The notes: generated from the letters alone by a model not told the origin. A stretch of DNA of 64,000 nucleotides from Ophiostoma sp. CBS 140.51 (GCA_029298735.1 JANSLP010000007.1:62001-126000); one strand, 5' to 3'; shown: positions 45,666 to 59,400, counted from the first letter of the stretch. Program-made: numbers and translations.

Positions 45666-48093
45666 ATGGAAGCAACGCTGAGCTTCGCGCCTGGACGATC
45701 GACCTTGGCCTTGGGGGCTGACCCGCTGTCTGCCTCCTCACTGCCATCCCCAGGCTTGAGCCAGGACACTCCCAGTACGCAAGACACCGCACCCGCACCA
45801 GAATGTTTTGATCATGTTCACGCTTTATCGCCTTCTGTTCCACTCCTGTTGATGTTCTCGTCATCTTGTGTTGTTTTTTGGCGTTTTCCCACATTCATTT
45901 CCTTTCCTGTCTCTTTTTGCTTTCTTCTTCGTCGCCCGGTCCGTCTTTCAGCCGTTTCCAGTGCCCTGTAGTTTTCTTGTTGCGGCTGACCGATCCAATA
46001 TTGCCATTTCTGTTTTTAACTCATACCCCAATATTCTCTTTTTCAACGTCTTTGTCTCTCCTTCTTTCTTTTTTCTCTTTTCCCTCTTCGTCTCCTCCCT
46101 GTCTCTTTCTCTTTCCTTATATCGGTTTTGCGTCTGTTTCTGCCTCAAAACCTGTCTTATCTTCACCGTTGTTACTCGTTTATTCCATTTCTGTCTCTCT
46201 TCTTCGGTCTCACCCAAGCGCGGTCCTCCTAACATTTCTTCTTCTTTTACAGGATTTGCCGGCGACAGACTAAGCCCTGCGGTGATTCACCTCGGCGACA
46301 ACATCAGCAGCAGCAGCTCGCAGAGATCATATTCAAACGGCTCAAACTACTTTGCTCAAATTCACCAGCAACAACACCAAAACCGGCACGACGCACAAGG
46401 GCCTCAGCACCGCCAGTTCAGCCCACCAGAAGACTCGTCTTGGTCAGGATCGCGCCAGCCTTCGACGGCACCGACAGCACTATCCGCCTCGGACGTTCCA
46501 AGACCGCACCAGCAGCAGTCGCAACAGACGCAACAGCAGTCTCAGACGGCTTCTTCTCTAGACCAGCAACACGAAACTGGGCAGATGAGCGTTTCCCTGA
46601 ACCATCAGGTCTCTCTCGGCGGCCAGACGTCGTTAGGTCACGATTATCTGGCCAACTCGCCATCCTTTGGCCACTCTCCCATCGGACATTCCTTGAACAA
46701 CGCCGCCTCCCAAGCACATCAGCAACAACAGCACCATTGGAACCCGAGCCGGTCATTGTTTACAGCGCCTACAGACCCATACGGATCTTCTCGAAATACT
46801 CCGTCCCCGACGTCGAACACGCATAACGGACACCAGCTTGCGCAACAAGACTCTTCCGCCACAGATTCGCACTTCCAGTCGAATATGTCCGGCAATCCAG
46901 GGGGGCTTGGAGGCGACGGACTACGACGGTCACCAAATCTGCAACAGCATCACCAATCCATGGACCAGCAACACGATCAACATTACCAACAAACACAACG
47001 GCACAGCCAGGACTTTTCTGCATCACGGGGCCCATTATCGTCGCAACCACGAAGCATGCACGACAACGGCAGCGGCAGCAATAACAACCGCGACAGTACA
47101 GGTGTAGCCGGCAGCTCGATGAACTACCGGAGCCATCCTTCGCCAAGCCCCGGCCTGGGTATGAACAGCTTTTCGTCCAAGCTGGGAGGCGGCATCCACC
47201 ACAATATGCCGAACCAGTCGCCGTTTCAAATGTACAACCCGCAGCCAATGCACCACATGGGCGACCATCACCAACAGCACCAGCAGCAACATGGCCTACC
47301 CAGCCCAACACACGCACGGAACCCCATGCGACTCATCCCACCACCACTCCCATCACAAGCCGGCATGTCGGGCCTCGTGCCCGAACCCCTAGGAAGCAGC
47401 GGCGCCGGCCGTGGCTACTCGCCATATAGTCACCCAGGATCAGCACCGCCTCACTCGCCCGGTCTCTCAGGACCCCTGATGTCTCCCGGTGGCCAAATGG
47501 CTCTTGTCTCGAATATGGGTATGCCGTATGGCAGTGGCAGCGGCAGCCCTGGAAGTGGTCCGGGCGGCGGTTTCATGGGCGGCCGTGGCAGGCCGCTCCT
47601 CTACAGCCATAATTCTTTGCATACACATTACCCGAATCCGCACCAGATCGGTCATCACCACCTTCCGGGCATCCTCGGCGGCAAAGGACACCACGGACCT
47701 GGCGGGCCCTCGGGGATTCATGAGCGGCCATTCAAGTGCGACGTGTGTCCCCAGTCGTTCAACCGGAACCACGACCTGAAGCGGCACAAGCGGATCCATC
47801 TGGCGGTCAAGCCTTTCCCGTGCAACTACTGTGATAAGAGCTTTAGTCGGAAAGACGCATTGAAGGTTTGTATCACTCGAGAGCACAGACGACTCTTTGT
47901 AATCTGTAAATTGTTGGATGCATGCTAACTAATTTTACAGCGTCACCGACTGGTCAAGGGTTGCGGCGAGCGGCCATCGGACAACTCGAGCAACAGCATG
48001 TCGAATGCAGGCGGTCTCCACCCACCAAACGGCAGCGTCTTGAGCGATACGACGAGCGACGGCGGTCACGACAACCATGGCCTTTTGCGTTAA
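45666..48093 (+). CDS. C2H2 zinc-finger transcription factor, Swi5/Ace2-like fingers
   Basis: Model: exons 45666-45774, 46253-47865 and 47941-48093; introns 478 nt (GTACGC donor, CTAAC branch, TTTTACAG acceptor) and 75 nt; 624 residues. Most of the protein is Gln/His/Ser/Pro/Gly-rich, as in fungal activation domains. Two fingers sit near the C-terminus: one with CDVC and FNRNHDLKRHKRIH, the next with CNYC and FSRKDALKRHRLVKGC, whose final ligand is likely Cys. The NHDLKRH and R-K/E-DAL patterns match fingers 2 and 3 of yeast Swi5/Ace2 rather than Msn2 or Crz1. Family members control septum/cell-separation, conidiation and cell-wall genes in the nucleus, but the targets here are unknown. The last intron interrupts the second finger. 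Exon 1 is the least certain part: MEATLSFAPGRSTLALG is the first ATG in its frame and the splice phase fits. Confidence 0.82.
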
Positions 48094-50424
48094 CAACTTT
48101 AAGGGTGAAGTGGTATCCATACGAACCTCACGTTTGCGACACTTGTGTTCTTCGACTGCCGTTCTCTCTCACTTAGCGTCCGGCTATCTGACGGCTTTGG
48201 GTCAACCTTCTTACTTTGATTTATACTCCCGTTTAACTGCTTCTCCTCGGAAGTTTGGGCTCTGGAAATTGGAACAATGGACTAAATAATTTTATATGTG
48301 CGGCACCCTCTCTTGTTATCTTTGTTTTACTTTTCTATTTTATCTTTGCAGCATATTGTACAGTTTGTTACTGGGTCCCAAGGGTTGGAAAGATGATACT
48401 GAATTTGGGTGAGGGACTGTACGGGAAATTTACTGGCCTCTGGAACTTGGGTTACACATTTTTGGGGCATTGAGAAACTACATATTATGGAGGGAAATTG
48501 GGGTCACGGATCCATCATCGATAACAGGGATTTTTTACCCAATGTTCAATACTCAAAACGTGAGAAACAGGTTCTTTCAATTCGGCATCTCTTCTACTTT
48601 GAAGTCTAGGTACGTGGTGCCGAAAGGTGTGCATTTATTTTTGTGTGGCCAGGTCGCGATCGAACTCTGCAGCGTTTTATTGTTAGTGTGCAACCCAGAT
48701 CGCCGCCTCCTTTTTTACGGAGCACAGAAAGTAAACAAACGCAATGTTAGCACTTTGGTGCCCCCACCTATTTTTTACAAGCTCCTTCAAACTGCATCTG
48801 CGCTTTGTATCTGCACAATCTGCATCTATGCAAATGTCGTACTTCCATCTCCACCACCCCCAAGAAACCGCGTCCACTTTTCTCTCCCTTTTGCGTGCCT
48901 TTTTGGGGTGCTTCTTACCCATATGCAAAGAACACCTGTATGGTGGTGCGACCGGAAATAGAGTCTTCAAATTGAAGAATTATTCTTCAGCAAGCCAGGG
49001 AAGGAAAATGCAAGTAACGGCATAGGCGGCATTCCATATTGACCACAGAACCCCGTTACACAGACATCTCAGCAAAAACAGACAATCATTAGAAAGACAT
49101 TGATAACCCAAAAATAGGTGTAAGGAGTCAATAAGGTTAAATCCAAAAAAGGTCCCGGGAAGCTCGACAGTTCTGAGACACGACTATCGATTTTGGGAGA
49201 CTGAAAAAGGGAAACCTAAAGCTTTGACCGGCGAAAGAATCAAGAAACATGGCATTGACCTCTATTTGGGAATGTCGTACAAATATAAATAAAAGAAGAA
49301 ACAGGGAAAAGAGAAATGACGTTCAATATCTCCGGATGCAAAACAGCATATTTTTAATTTAGCTTTGAGACCCATGTCTGAGTGACTTGCGGTCTCCTCT
49401 TCTACTTCTTCAAGCCCCATTCACAACGGAGAGTGGGGGAACATAGTCGTACTGAAAAGAAAAAAAATCATTCATTGTAAGACAAAAAGAACATGTTCGA
49501 GAAGCAGGCAAACAAGGGCAAAAAAGAATTGCAGGAAGCTGCAAGAACAAGAGCAGGGAATAGAGGTCTTCGGATAAGCTTGCCGAAGCGTTCATTGGTG
49601 ACTCCGATTACACGAACGCATCGAGCAATGCATTATTACCTTTCAGGAACGAGAGGAAGACTGAAGAAAAAGGCATGAATTGAAACTGTTGCAAGAATTG
49701 AAAGTGGATTCCAGCACTGCAAAACGGCCTACTCTTGATCGCCGAGGGTACAACATGTGCTTTTGGACGATGCATGCAGCACATTCGATTCCCTTGTCTG
49801 CGTTAAACCTCCCCTACCAGACCATGAGTCCCGAACCTTTCGGCCTTGTCTGTCTGTTGCACTACATGCTTGTTCGTCATTTAAAATAACCAACAAAGAA
49901 CCACAGCGAGTATGATTTTCTAAGCAGCGACAGAACATCGAGCCATAGATGGAGGACAAGCAGTGGGGTGAAAGCAAACCGCGTTCTACAAATTAAATTA
50001 GATTAAAATTAACTTTTTTTCTTTCATGATACTTTCCCTCCTCGCTTTCAATTTGTTCTCAAACAGAAAGATGAAAAGAAAAAAAATACCAATATGAGTT
50101 GTGCAGAACAAACAAAATCGTGATTTAAACGAGTGATGTGGCAACTCCCAAGCAAAGAAAAAGAGCGAGAACTGAACTCAAAGTGTAAATAAGGAAGAAG
50201 GATAAGTATGTACAGAAAAAAAGAAAAAGACAAGAGAAAGTGGGATGGCCTGGAATGTTTGAAGATGCCAATGATGCCTCGTGGATAAGAGAAAGAAAAG
50301 GCAAATTCAAGATAAAAACGCCAACTTCAAGTAAAACAAAACAAAACAAAACCAGATAATAAACCTCAAAATATGAACATAAGAAAAAAACGCCAAAAAT
50401 GAATGTGAGATCAGGCTCTTGAGC
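48094..50424. other. Convergent intergenic spacer, 2.3 kb
   Basis: This spacer lies between the 3' ends of the zinc-finger gene (plus) and the kinase gene (minus). The sequence is AT-rich with only short ORFs. An (AAAAC)4 run is at 50333-50352. Nothing else is recognised. Confidence 0.6.
50333..50352. repeat. (AAAAC)4 microsatellite
   Basis: Four perfect AAAAC units about 70 bases downstream of the kinase stop codon, probably within its 3' flank. Confidence 0.9.
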
Positions 50425-53400
50425 CTAGGAATTAAGTGTTTTGACCATCATCTTGGCCTTGCGCTTGTCAGGAACAAGAAGGTGACGCTCCCGCATCACG
50501 CCCTTGATTGTGTCGGCCACCTTATGGAAGCTGTTGGCAGAGCCCTTCTCCTGTGTGAGGCGCAGAATACACAGGTGGTTGCGCTTGCCATGTTCGATCA
50601 CGGTGATGATCTCGCAGGCAAACGACACTTCTCGGATACCAAGATCTATATCACGTTAGTACAGCCCCTTCAACAAAAAAGAAATTTAAGGTTAAAAAAA
50701 AATAGAGGAAAGAGTACTTACAGTTGTCAGAGCCAACCTTGGCAAACACAATGTTGCGCTCCTTGTCGACCTCAATATCGCGGATACCATAACGCCGCCA
50801 ATCACGCAGAAGCATCACCACCTCCTGGCGAGCACGGCGCTGTGACATCCCCAGACACAGATGCCGTGTCGCAGGCTTAACACGGAATAGTCGTGACAGC
50901 CAGTTTTGCTGAGGGTCGATCTTGCGCGCAGGCTCGTCGTCATGGTCATTCCATCCGGCGTGCGCGGAACGGCCCTTGTTCGAATTCTTACTCCGTTGGC
51001 TGCCGTTTCCGCTGTTCTTACTATTTCTGCTGGACCGACTGTTTGCGCTGTTCATTCTCGAGTTTCTCGGCCGCTCCAGGACACCTTCAGCCTCAAACTG
51101 GCTGTCTTCGTCGGCCGCAGTCAGCTTCGCATCGCTCTTGGTCTTCCAGAACGGGAAGATGAAGCTCTTTTTCCTAGAGAGAGCCTGCGGAGGTGCCGCC
51201 ACAGATGCCTCGGTGTGTCGCGAGATCTGTGAGACAGGGCGCTCAGAAACTTGAACGGCACTGTTCCGTATATCAGTCTTGGACTGGCGCTTGAACCACG
51301 AACGTCTTGCAGGGAGGACTGAGCTTCGGTCGCTGCCTCCGCTCATAGACCCATGGTTTGATACAGTTGTTTCCTCCACAATCGTCTCAGTAATGAGTTC
51401 GGGTCGGTATTTCGCCGCCTTCTCGTCGCGGCGACTCGATGGCCGTTGCTGTTGGCGCAAGGACTGTTGGTCCGATGTATGGGCTTGCTTCAGATTCTCC
51501 AAAGAGCGCTGACGGGTGTTTTGCTGTGGGTCGGAGACAGGACGCGCCTTCGTAGGCTCGGCGCGGCTGACCTTCTTCGGGAGACTGATGGGCCTCGGTG
51601 TCGAAATCGGCCCCTTGGGCCGGGTGTTGGTCGGCGAAACGACAAGTCGGATTGTATTCTCGGCCTGTGTCATGTGTGCCAGCTCTTCGATGTCCTGCGC
51701 CTTGTGGGGAGCATTCTTTTTCGAAGGCGCGGAGGATGCGCGTGGCTTGTCCTTATCTGCCAACGGCCAGTTCTCTTGTCCCGTCTCGTAGATGGAGGGC
51801 AGCTGCATGACACCAGGCTTTCCGGACTGCGAGTAGACCGGCGCCGAGACAATTCGGCGATCATCTGACCCATTAGAGAACGGCTGCACGTCCACAATAC
51901 GTGCTTGGAGTTTGGTGTTCGAAGATGTCGCCACACCAATTGCGGCTGACTCGTGGCGTGTGCCCTTTGCCCCAGCAGACGTTTTCGGTCTTTTCTGTTC
52001 CTTGTCCTTGGCTTTTGCAATCTCACGCTGGACAGACTCCGACCGTGGCGGCGAAGGAGGCAGTGGCCGTGAGTGCCATGGCTTGTATTTCTTCGACTGT
52101 GAAGATTGCGTTGGTGGAGCAGGAGCCTCGGCCAGCTCTTGACTACTAATCCGGATCGAATATGGTGAGTCTCTACCCTCGTCGTGTTCAGAAGAGTCGA
52201 CAGCCAGGAGAGAGCTCATGAAAGCATCGTCCAAGTCCTTGGCAATCTTACAGCTGAAGTCCGTGAGGTCCTCGTTCCATACTGGTGTAGTATCACGAGA
52301 TTGAGGGACACCATTCGCACCGCTCATAAGCGGTTCAGTATCGGCTTCAACTTCGTAGGCAGAGGGCTTGCGCGCCTTGGAAAAGTCTACACCACGCTTA
52401 TGCCTCGATGAAGGGCGAACGCCCTGCTTTCCACTCATACTGCGCATACTCCGTGTGCTGCGGATTGAGCTCATTGAACCACGAGATGCTTTCAGGTATG
52501 CCGCGGATCCACGTCGCTGCTGAACATAGACCTTCTTCTTTGTCGCTGCCGAGCTGGCCTTGGCCTTCATGGCCTCTGCTTGAACCATGGAGCGGACCTC
52601 GGCCTCCACGTTCGGGTTGTTGCGGTGCACAACAATCTTTGCATGGCTTGCCCGCGTGTCACTCGGTTCCATGATAATGGATGACTTGTACGGGTCGTAG
52701 GACTTGACAGTACCGGCCTCTGTGCCAGCCTCCGTCTCGGCAACATTCGAGATGACCGTGAAGCGCGACACGCTCCTCTTGTGGCCAGCAGCATTTGAGT
52801 TTGAGAATTTGCGAGTCGACACCTTTTTCGAGTAGACTTGGTTCACATGGTGGTAGTCGCTGACGGAATGTGTGAGTGTCGGGTTGTAGTCTTCCTGCTG
52901 CCGCTCCCGGTAGCCGTGAAGTAGCCAGTAGAACAGCTTTTGGTCGTTGGGCCTGAGAAGTAATGTTAGCAAAAAAGTCAAAGAGTGAAGAGGCAAAAGG
53001 TCCTACGAGACACTTTGAGGGACAAAAAGGAAAAGGAACAGCATACTCGTTGCTGACAAGCTTGGCAGCTAAGTCATCCTCCCGCAAAGTGTGCCACATG
53101 GAACGAAGCTGACGGAAGATTTGGGTGTCGATGTTGGCCAGATCCAGGGGTGTGACCTGTGTGCCCCGGCCACCCTGGCCTTGGCCATCAGTGCCATTGC
53201 TGCCGAGGTCATCCAAGTAGCCATATTTCCAGACAAGAGGGTGTTGCCACATCTTGTTCATGGAAATGCGAACCTCGGGCTCAATCTGCAGAATGCGGTG
53301 GACAAGATTCTTTGCATCCGGGCTGAAAGAACTAGGCATGGTGTAAATACCCTTCTTGGCCTTGGCCAGCATCAGGCCCATATCGTCCTCGTCAAAGGGC

Positions 53401-54643
53401 AATCTGCCAGCCAGCATAACAAAAAGAATAACACCCATACTCCAGATGTCCGCCTTGTCGCCGCGGTAGGGGCGGGCCTTGAGAAGCTCTGGAGCTGCAT
53501 AATGAGGGCTGCCGCACGAAGTCTGCAGATGATAGCGCGGACCCTGGTGGAGAGCAGCCATGCCAAAGTCGGCAATCTTGATCTGGCCGTCGGCCTTCAG
53601 AAGGATGTTCTCGGGTTTCAGGTCGCGGTGGCAGATGTTATATGCGTGGCAGTACTGAACGGCACTCATCATCTGCCGAAATACAAAGATGGAAGCCTCT
53701 TCGGTCAGGGCACCGTTCTGGCTAACATAGGTGAAGAGATCGCCGTTTTCGACATATTCGAGGATTAGGTAGCTAAGCTATTAGTCTCATACAAACTCAT
53801 ATATCACACACGCGTAACGCAACGGCTAATCAACACTTACATCTCGTTGCGGTTCTCCCAAATGTCGTAGAGCTTGACAATATTGGGGTGCTCGATCAGT
53901 TTGAGGATGGCCACCTCGCGTTCAATAGCAAGCGGCATACGGCGAACGCCATTAACGTTCTCAGGCAAGTTGCTGTCGAATTGGTCGAGTTGGGCAATGC
54001 TGCCAGACTGTGTCATGCGGGCAGTCTTCTTGGCGATGATCTTGACAGCCACCGGCTGGTGCGTCGTGCAATGGCGGGCCGCCCGCACTCGAGCAGACGA
54101 ACCTTTGCCTAGCGTCTTGCCAAGCTGCCAGGGGCCGATATGGGACTTCTTGTTGGGGAATCCGTCGCAGGATGAGTATTGTGATGCACGCTTGGAGTCG
54201 ACTGTGTGCTGTGAGTCCCTAGATGCAGCTGAGTTTCGCTTGCTGGCCTCTGCATGGTCCATTAGCGGCGCGTCAGTCATGTCATGGTCAGCGTACTGTT
54301 GCTGGTGGTGTTGCCGCTGCTGGTGTTGATTCTGGTTAGCATGCTGCTGCTGAGCATGTTGTTGAGCAGCTTGCTGCTGCTGGTACGCCTGCTGGTATTC
54401 TTGGTAGTATTGGTCGTAGTGCCGCTGCTGTTGATCAACCGATGCCGGGCCGGGTGCGACGGCAGACAACGACGCAGACAACTTCGTGTTCGCAGTCGAG
54501 TCCGAGTTCTCAATGTACGCGCCGGTCGCATGCTTGTTGGACTGGGCAGGCACCTGGGGCGCGTTCGGGGTGTTTGCTCGAGAAGTGGCATCGCCAAAGG
54601 GCACACGGTTGCCCGTCCGGCTGGGGCTCGCGCGCGACGCCAT
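50425..54643 (-). CDS. Gin4/Hsl1/Cdr2-family septin-associated protein kinase
   Basis: Nim1-related Ser/Thr kinases of this group act at the bud neck or septation site and restrain Wee1/Swe1, linking septins and cell size to mitosis. Model: exons 54643-53841, 53772-53047, 52952-50722 and 50645-50425; introns 68, 94 and 76 nt; 1326 residues. A Gln/His-rich N-terminus (about residues 70-120) precedes the kinase domain, which starts near residue 170: P-loop LGKGSSARVR, VAIK-type lysine 201, HRD aspartate 318, DFG aspartate 336, and AAPELLKARPYRGDKADIWS. After a PNDQKLFYWLLHGYRER block (a hallmark of the group) comes a long basic, Ser-rich disordered region. The C-terminal ~150 residues (SRLFRVKPATRHLCLGMS to the end) resemble a KA1-type membrane-binding domain. 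The true start is the ATG at 54643. SMC5 is divergent 1.84 kb away. Confidence 0.92.
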
Positions 54644-56484
54644 GGCGGTCTCTTGAGTTGACACAAATTGGTGAGGAGCTATAGCATGCTTCGAGGGAAG
54701 GTATTATGGATGGCGAGTAGAGGCGTGTAAGAGATGAGACGATAGATGAAGACGAAGAGCAACAAGACAACAAAAAATACACGTGCGAAAGACAGAACAA
54801 AAAAGTCAACAAGGCTGATGCTAAAGGTAAATGGTCAAACAACAAAAAGATGCGAGGTAAGGGTGAGCTGTAGAGACGGACAGCAGACCGGAGCGCCGAC
54901 GGGATTTTGTTGATCGTCCCACGCGGCGTGTGGTAGGAGGATGAAAGCTGGTGAAGAAAAGAGAGAGGAAGAGATGTTGAGAAGAGATGAAGAATCGAAG
55001 AGAGAAAAGTCAATTGCAGAAGGGTTGGGTCTCCATGGAAGGCACGCGTTAGGAAGGGGGGGTTGTTGTACGGGCACAACACGCGTGGACCTCTTTCCCG
55101 TTCTGTGGCATACAACACTGGTTGCCCGGGTGCCAGATATTCCAGAGTTCCGGAATCCAGTTGAGAAGGAAAGAGGCACCGGCGACCGCTCGCTCTTGCC
55201 ACTTCCATCACTTCCACCCGTAGCAAGTACACAACAGGAAGGAAGGGTGCGGGCACTACAGAGCTTACGGTACTTTGCAAACAGGGCAGGCGCCCTGCGC
55301 AAGGAAGGTACATTCGGTACATCGTGGCGGCTCGCAATATACAAAACAGAAGCACCTTAAAAGAGAGTCGTCAAGAATGAGGACAAATAATAAGAGGAGC
55401 TCGCATGGGTCTGCATCGGCGCTGCAGAACTGCAGAGCGCAGGGAGATGGAATGCGGGCATCCAGGACGAGCCTCTGAGAGCGGGGCAGGGCAGGTTTTA
55501 GGCAAAGGCGACAATCATGGCGATAATGCGACAACAAATAACAAAATTGGCAGTGCTATAGCAGGAGAGGATTAATGAAAAGAGGAAAGGACAGGGCAAG
55601 GCAAAAGGAACACATATAAGGGGTGGCAGAGAGTGGGAGCTCATTTCTGTCAGGTTGGACGTCTCCCTGAAAAGGGCGTCCGGCACGCAGTCTGGCATGC
55701 TGCGTCACAGGAGAGAGGGCAACGTCTGGAATCCGGTAAGATTGGGCTGGCATGAACAAGAGCTTCCCCTGGCCAGAATACGGGTGCAAAGAAGCACACT
55801 TTGTATCGCAAAAAGACGAGGGACAGAGACAAAAACAGCTTTGTTTGTTTGTTTGCTCTCGAGGCGATCGCTCGTCTGCCAAGGGCCATAACATGCGCCG
55901 GACTGGCGACGCGTCGTCCCGCGGGCGACAGTGGAAGCTCTCGAAGTTAGAGAGACCCGTTATCATCCACACAAATAAGTCATACAGCCGCTTCGAGGAG
56001 AGTCGAGAAAGTTTGAAGCTGGACGACGAAACGGTCGATGGAATGGACCAGGCAGAAAAGGGCACGGGCGCTGGCCGGTGAGGTGCCACTTGGGGCGGGC
56101 AAAAATGCCTTGATGGCACATGTGATAGATGCGGGTCGAGAGATGCACGTGTATCGAATGGCAAGCTGGTGCGTCGGGAAGGCCGTCGATGTGTCAGGTC
56201 AGTTGCAATTCAATTTAGCAATTTGGATGGAGGTTGTCGATGCACCAAAATGTTGTTACTGAAGACAGGGAAGGTGCAATGGGTGAGCTAATAGCGTTGC
56301 CTACTCCATATTAATTATGTAAGCGGGGTACCACAATTGCCAACGACGCGTTGAGACGCGTGCCCCGCCTAAATTACTTCCCAAAGCGTGTCGTGCAATC
56401 TTTACGATCGCCTCTTTTGCGCAACGTCAACGCAATATCGACATCGAGCGACCACGCACACCACACACACCCGGCAGCCACATC
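54644..56484. promoter_or_regulatory. Divergent promoter region, kinase and SMC5
   Basis: This 1.84 kb stretch separates two divergent start codons. Bases 54680-55030 are purine-rich on plus, hence pyrimidine-rich in the sense of the kinase transcript, and are its likely leader. Bases about 56290-56484 form the short leader of SMC5. Two ACGCGT hexamers (MluI cell-cycle-box core) do not form an obvious cluster. No gene is visible. Confidence 0.45.
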
Positions 56485-59400
56485 ATGGCGGGGTCTGAAG
56501 TATCCGGCTCACGGCCGCGGCGTCCACTCGATGGAATCACCGACGACAACAGCCTCCTCCACCCAAACCCGAATGAACGACCAGCAAAGCGAATGCGACC
56601 ATCCCTCGAACCCGACGAAGCGAACGGTTTCGACATCGGCGAGAACGACGTTGATGACGACGACGATGAAGCCGCAAACGAGACATACTACTCGACGACC
56701 AGCAACCGTCAGTCCAATGGCGTTGCTGCCAACACTGCGCGGGTCAAGGCCAAACCCATTTTCCAGTCCGGCGCCATCGTTCGTGTGACGCTTGACAATT
56801 TCGTCACCTACGAGCACGCCGAGTTCGATCCGGGCCCAAGTCTGAACCTGGTCATCGGCCCCAACGGTACGGGCAAGAGTTCGCTCGTCTGCGCTATCTG
56901 CTTGGGTCTCGGCTTCCACTCCAACGTGTTGGGTCGCGCTACCACGTTTGGCGACTTTGTTAAGCACGGCCGCTCGCACGCCATCGTCGAGATTGAGCTG
57001 CAAGCCCGCGACGACGAGCTGGAAAACCACATTGTGCGGCTACGCATCAACCGCGAGGACAACAGCCGCAAGTTCTGGCTCAACGGCCATGAAGTGCCCC
57101 TCAAGCGCGTGCAGTCGTTGATGGCCGAGCTGCGCATCCAGGTCGACAACCTGTGCCAGTTCTTGCCGCAAGACCGCGTAGCCGAGTTTGCAGGCCTCAA
57201 TGCCGTAGACCTGCTAGCCAAGACACTCGAGGCCGCGGCGCCGGTCGACATGAAGGAAATGCAGGCGACGTTGCGCGAAATCTACCACCGCCAAGGCAAC
57301 GTTGAGAAACAGATCAAGATTGACACAGAGCAGCTGCGCCTTCTAGAAGGACGGCACCAGATGCAACAGGCAGACGTGGAGCGGTACCGAGAGCGTGAGG
57401 AGATCCAGCGCGTCATTAACGACCTCGAGGACTGCCAGCCGCTGGTGCACTACTACGAGGCGAAGCGCAAGCACCGCGAGCTGAAGGATGATCGGCGTAG
57501 GGCCAACCGCGACCTTTCGGCTTTGACGGCACGCCTGCAGCCAACGCTCGAGGCGATCGACGCCAAGAAACAATACCAAAGGCAGCTCGAGGCGGGGCTT
57601 AGCAAACGGACGGCGGTGCTGCAGAGCGCCGAACAGGCCGTCGGGCAAGCGCTAGCCAACGTGGAGCGCTTCGAGGACAAGATCCAGGCGGCTACCGCGC
57701 AGCATGCAAAGATGGGCGAGACGCGCGACAAAAAGAGACAGGACATCTCGGCCACGCGGCAAAAGATCACAAGTCTGGAAGCCAGGATCAAGAACAAGCC
57801 GCCCGAGTTCGTCGCCTCTGAGTGGAATATGAAGATTGTATGTTGTCCCCCCAGTATAGTTGCTTTGCTTTTGTGTTCACGAAGTTTAAGTATGGCTAAC
57901 TCTTCGGTCCCTTACAGCGTGACAAAGAGCACCAAAGACGAGAGTTTGAGCAAGAGCGCGGTGAGATTCAGAGCGAAATGACCCGTGTGAAAGGCGAGTT
58001 TCTTCGCGTGCAAGACGAAAGGAAAGCGGTTGAAGACGAAAAGCAAGCACTCGAGTCGCAACGTGGCCAACAGCTCAGCTTCTTGCGGCGGGTCTCGTCT
58101 GATGCCGCAAAAGGCTGGGAGTGGCTCGAGGCACACAAGGGCGAGTTCAGCAAGGAGATCTTTGGCCCTCCCATGGTCACATGCTCGATTAAAGACCCGC
58201 AATACTCCAACCTCGTGCAATCTTTGATGCAAAACGATGATTTCCTGTGCTTCACAGCACAGACGGTGGAGGATCACAAGAAGCTCAGTGACCAGTTCTA
58301 CAGAGTAATGGAATTGTCTGTAACAATCCGGACGTGTGCAACACCGTTCAGTTCGTTCCGGTCGCCCTTCACTCCGGAGCAACTGTCGTCCATGGGCTTT
58401 GAGGGCACGGCTATTAACTATGTCGAGGGACCCGAGCCTGTGCTAGCTATGCTTTGCATAGAACGGCGACTGCACTTGTCCCCGGTCAGCACGCAACACC
58501 CTCGTCAAGACCAGTATGATACAGTGGTGGCCAACGAACACATCATGACGTGGGCATCCAAAGACCAGGCCTACCGTGTGAGCCGTCGTCGTGAGTACGG
58601 CGCGCATGCTGTCTCGACGTCGGTGCGTGACGTTCGCCAGGGCAGATATTGGAAGGAAACGCAGGCCGACATGTCTGAAATGACAGAGATTCAACAACGA
58701 CTGGACGCCAAGAATAGCGAGCTACGGGGCCTGCAGGAGAGGATGCGCTCCCTCAGAGACAAAGCGGCAGAGCCACTGCGCATGATTTCCGAAGTTGACA
58801 AAGAAATAGTAAGTCGAGCCATGAACTTATGGCATTCTCATTCCCTACGACTGTCACCTTCTAACACAATGTCTAGGAAAACCTTCGCGCCGAAAAGAAT
58901 CAGCTGCAGACCGAGCACAACAAGTGGTTGGCACTACCCGAAAAGGTGCTCGCCGAGAACAACACGCTGAGCCAGCTGCGCGAAGAGCATGCAGATGTCA
59001 CTACGCAACGCCAGCAGGTGGTAGCGAAACTCGACGACCTGATCATGCAAAAAGCCAAGGCGGTGCTGCGGCATGCCGAGCACGTCGAGCGGCTGCGCAA
59101 CGCGTACCTGGCATTTATGGAGGTCCAGATCCGCGAGGTCGAGGCGGCATCGGACGTCGAAGGCCTCCAGGCGCAGAACTCGCACCTCACCACATTGCAG
59201 GCCCAAAAGCAACAGGCACTCGCGGATATTATTGCAAACATGGACGTGCAGCGCAAAATCGGCGAGGACGCAATCCGGGAGGCGGAAAAAATTGCACGCG
59301 AGGGCAGCGAGCGGTCGGAGACCCTGCACGCTCTGGCCCAGACCAAGACGACTGAGCAGCTGCAAAACGAGGTGGCGGCCGAGCGGGCCAAGCTCGAGCT

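Noticed and set aside
45868..46252. Continuation of the zinc-finger ORF upstream of 46253
   Set aside because: The frame happens to stay open, but the translation is Phe/Ser/Leu from a pyrimidine-rich intron with a clear CTAAC branch and CAG acceptor at its end.
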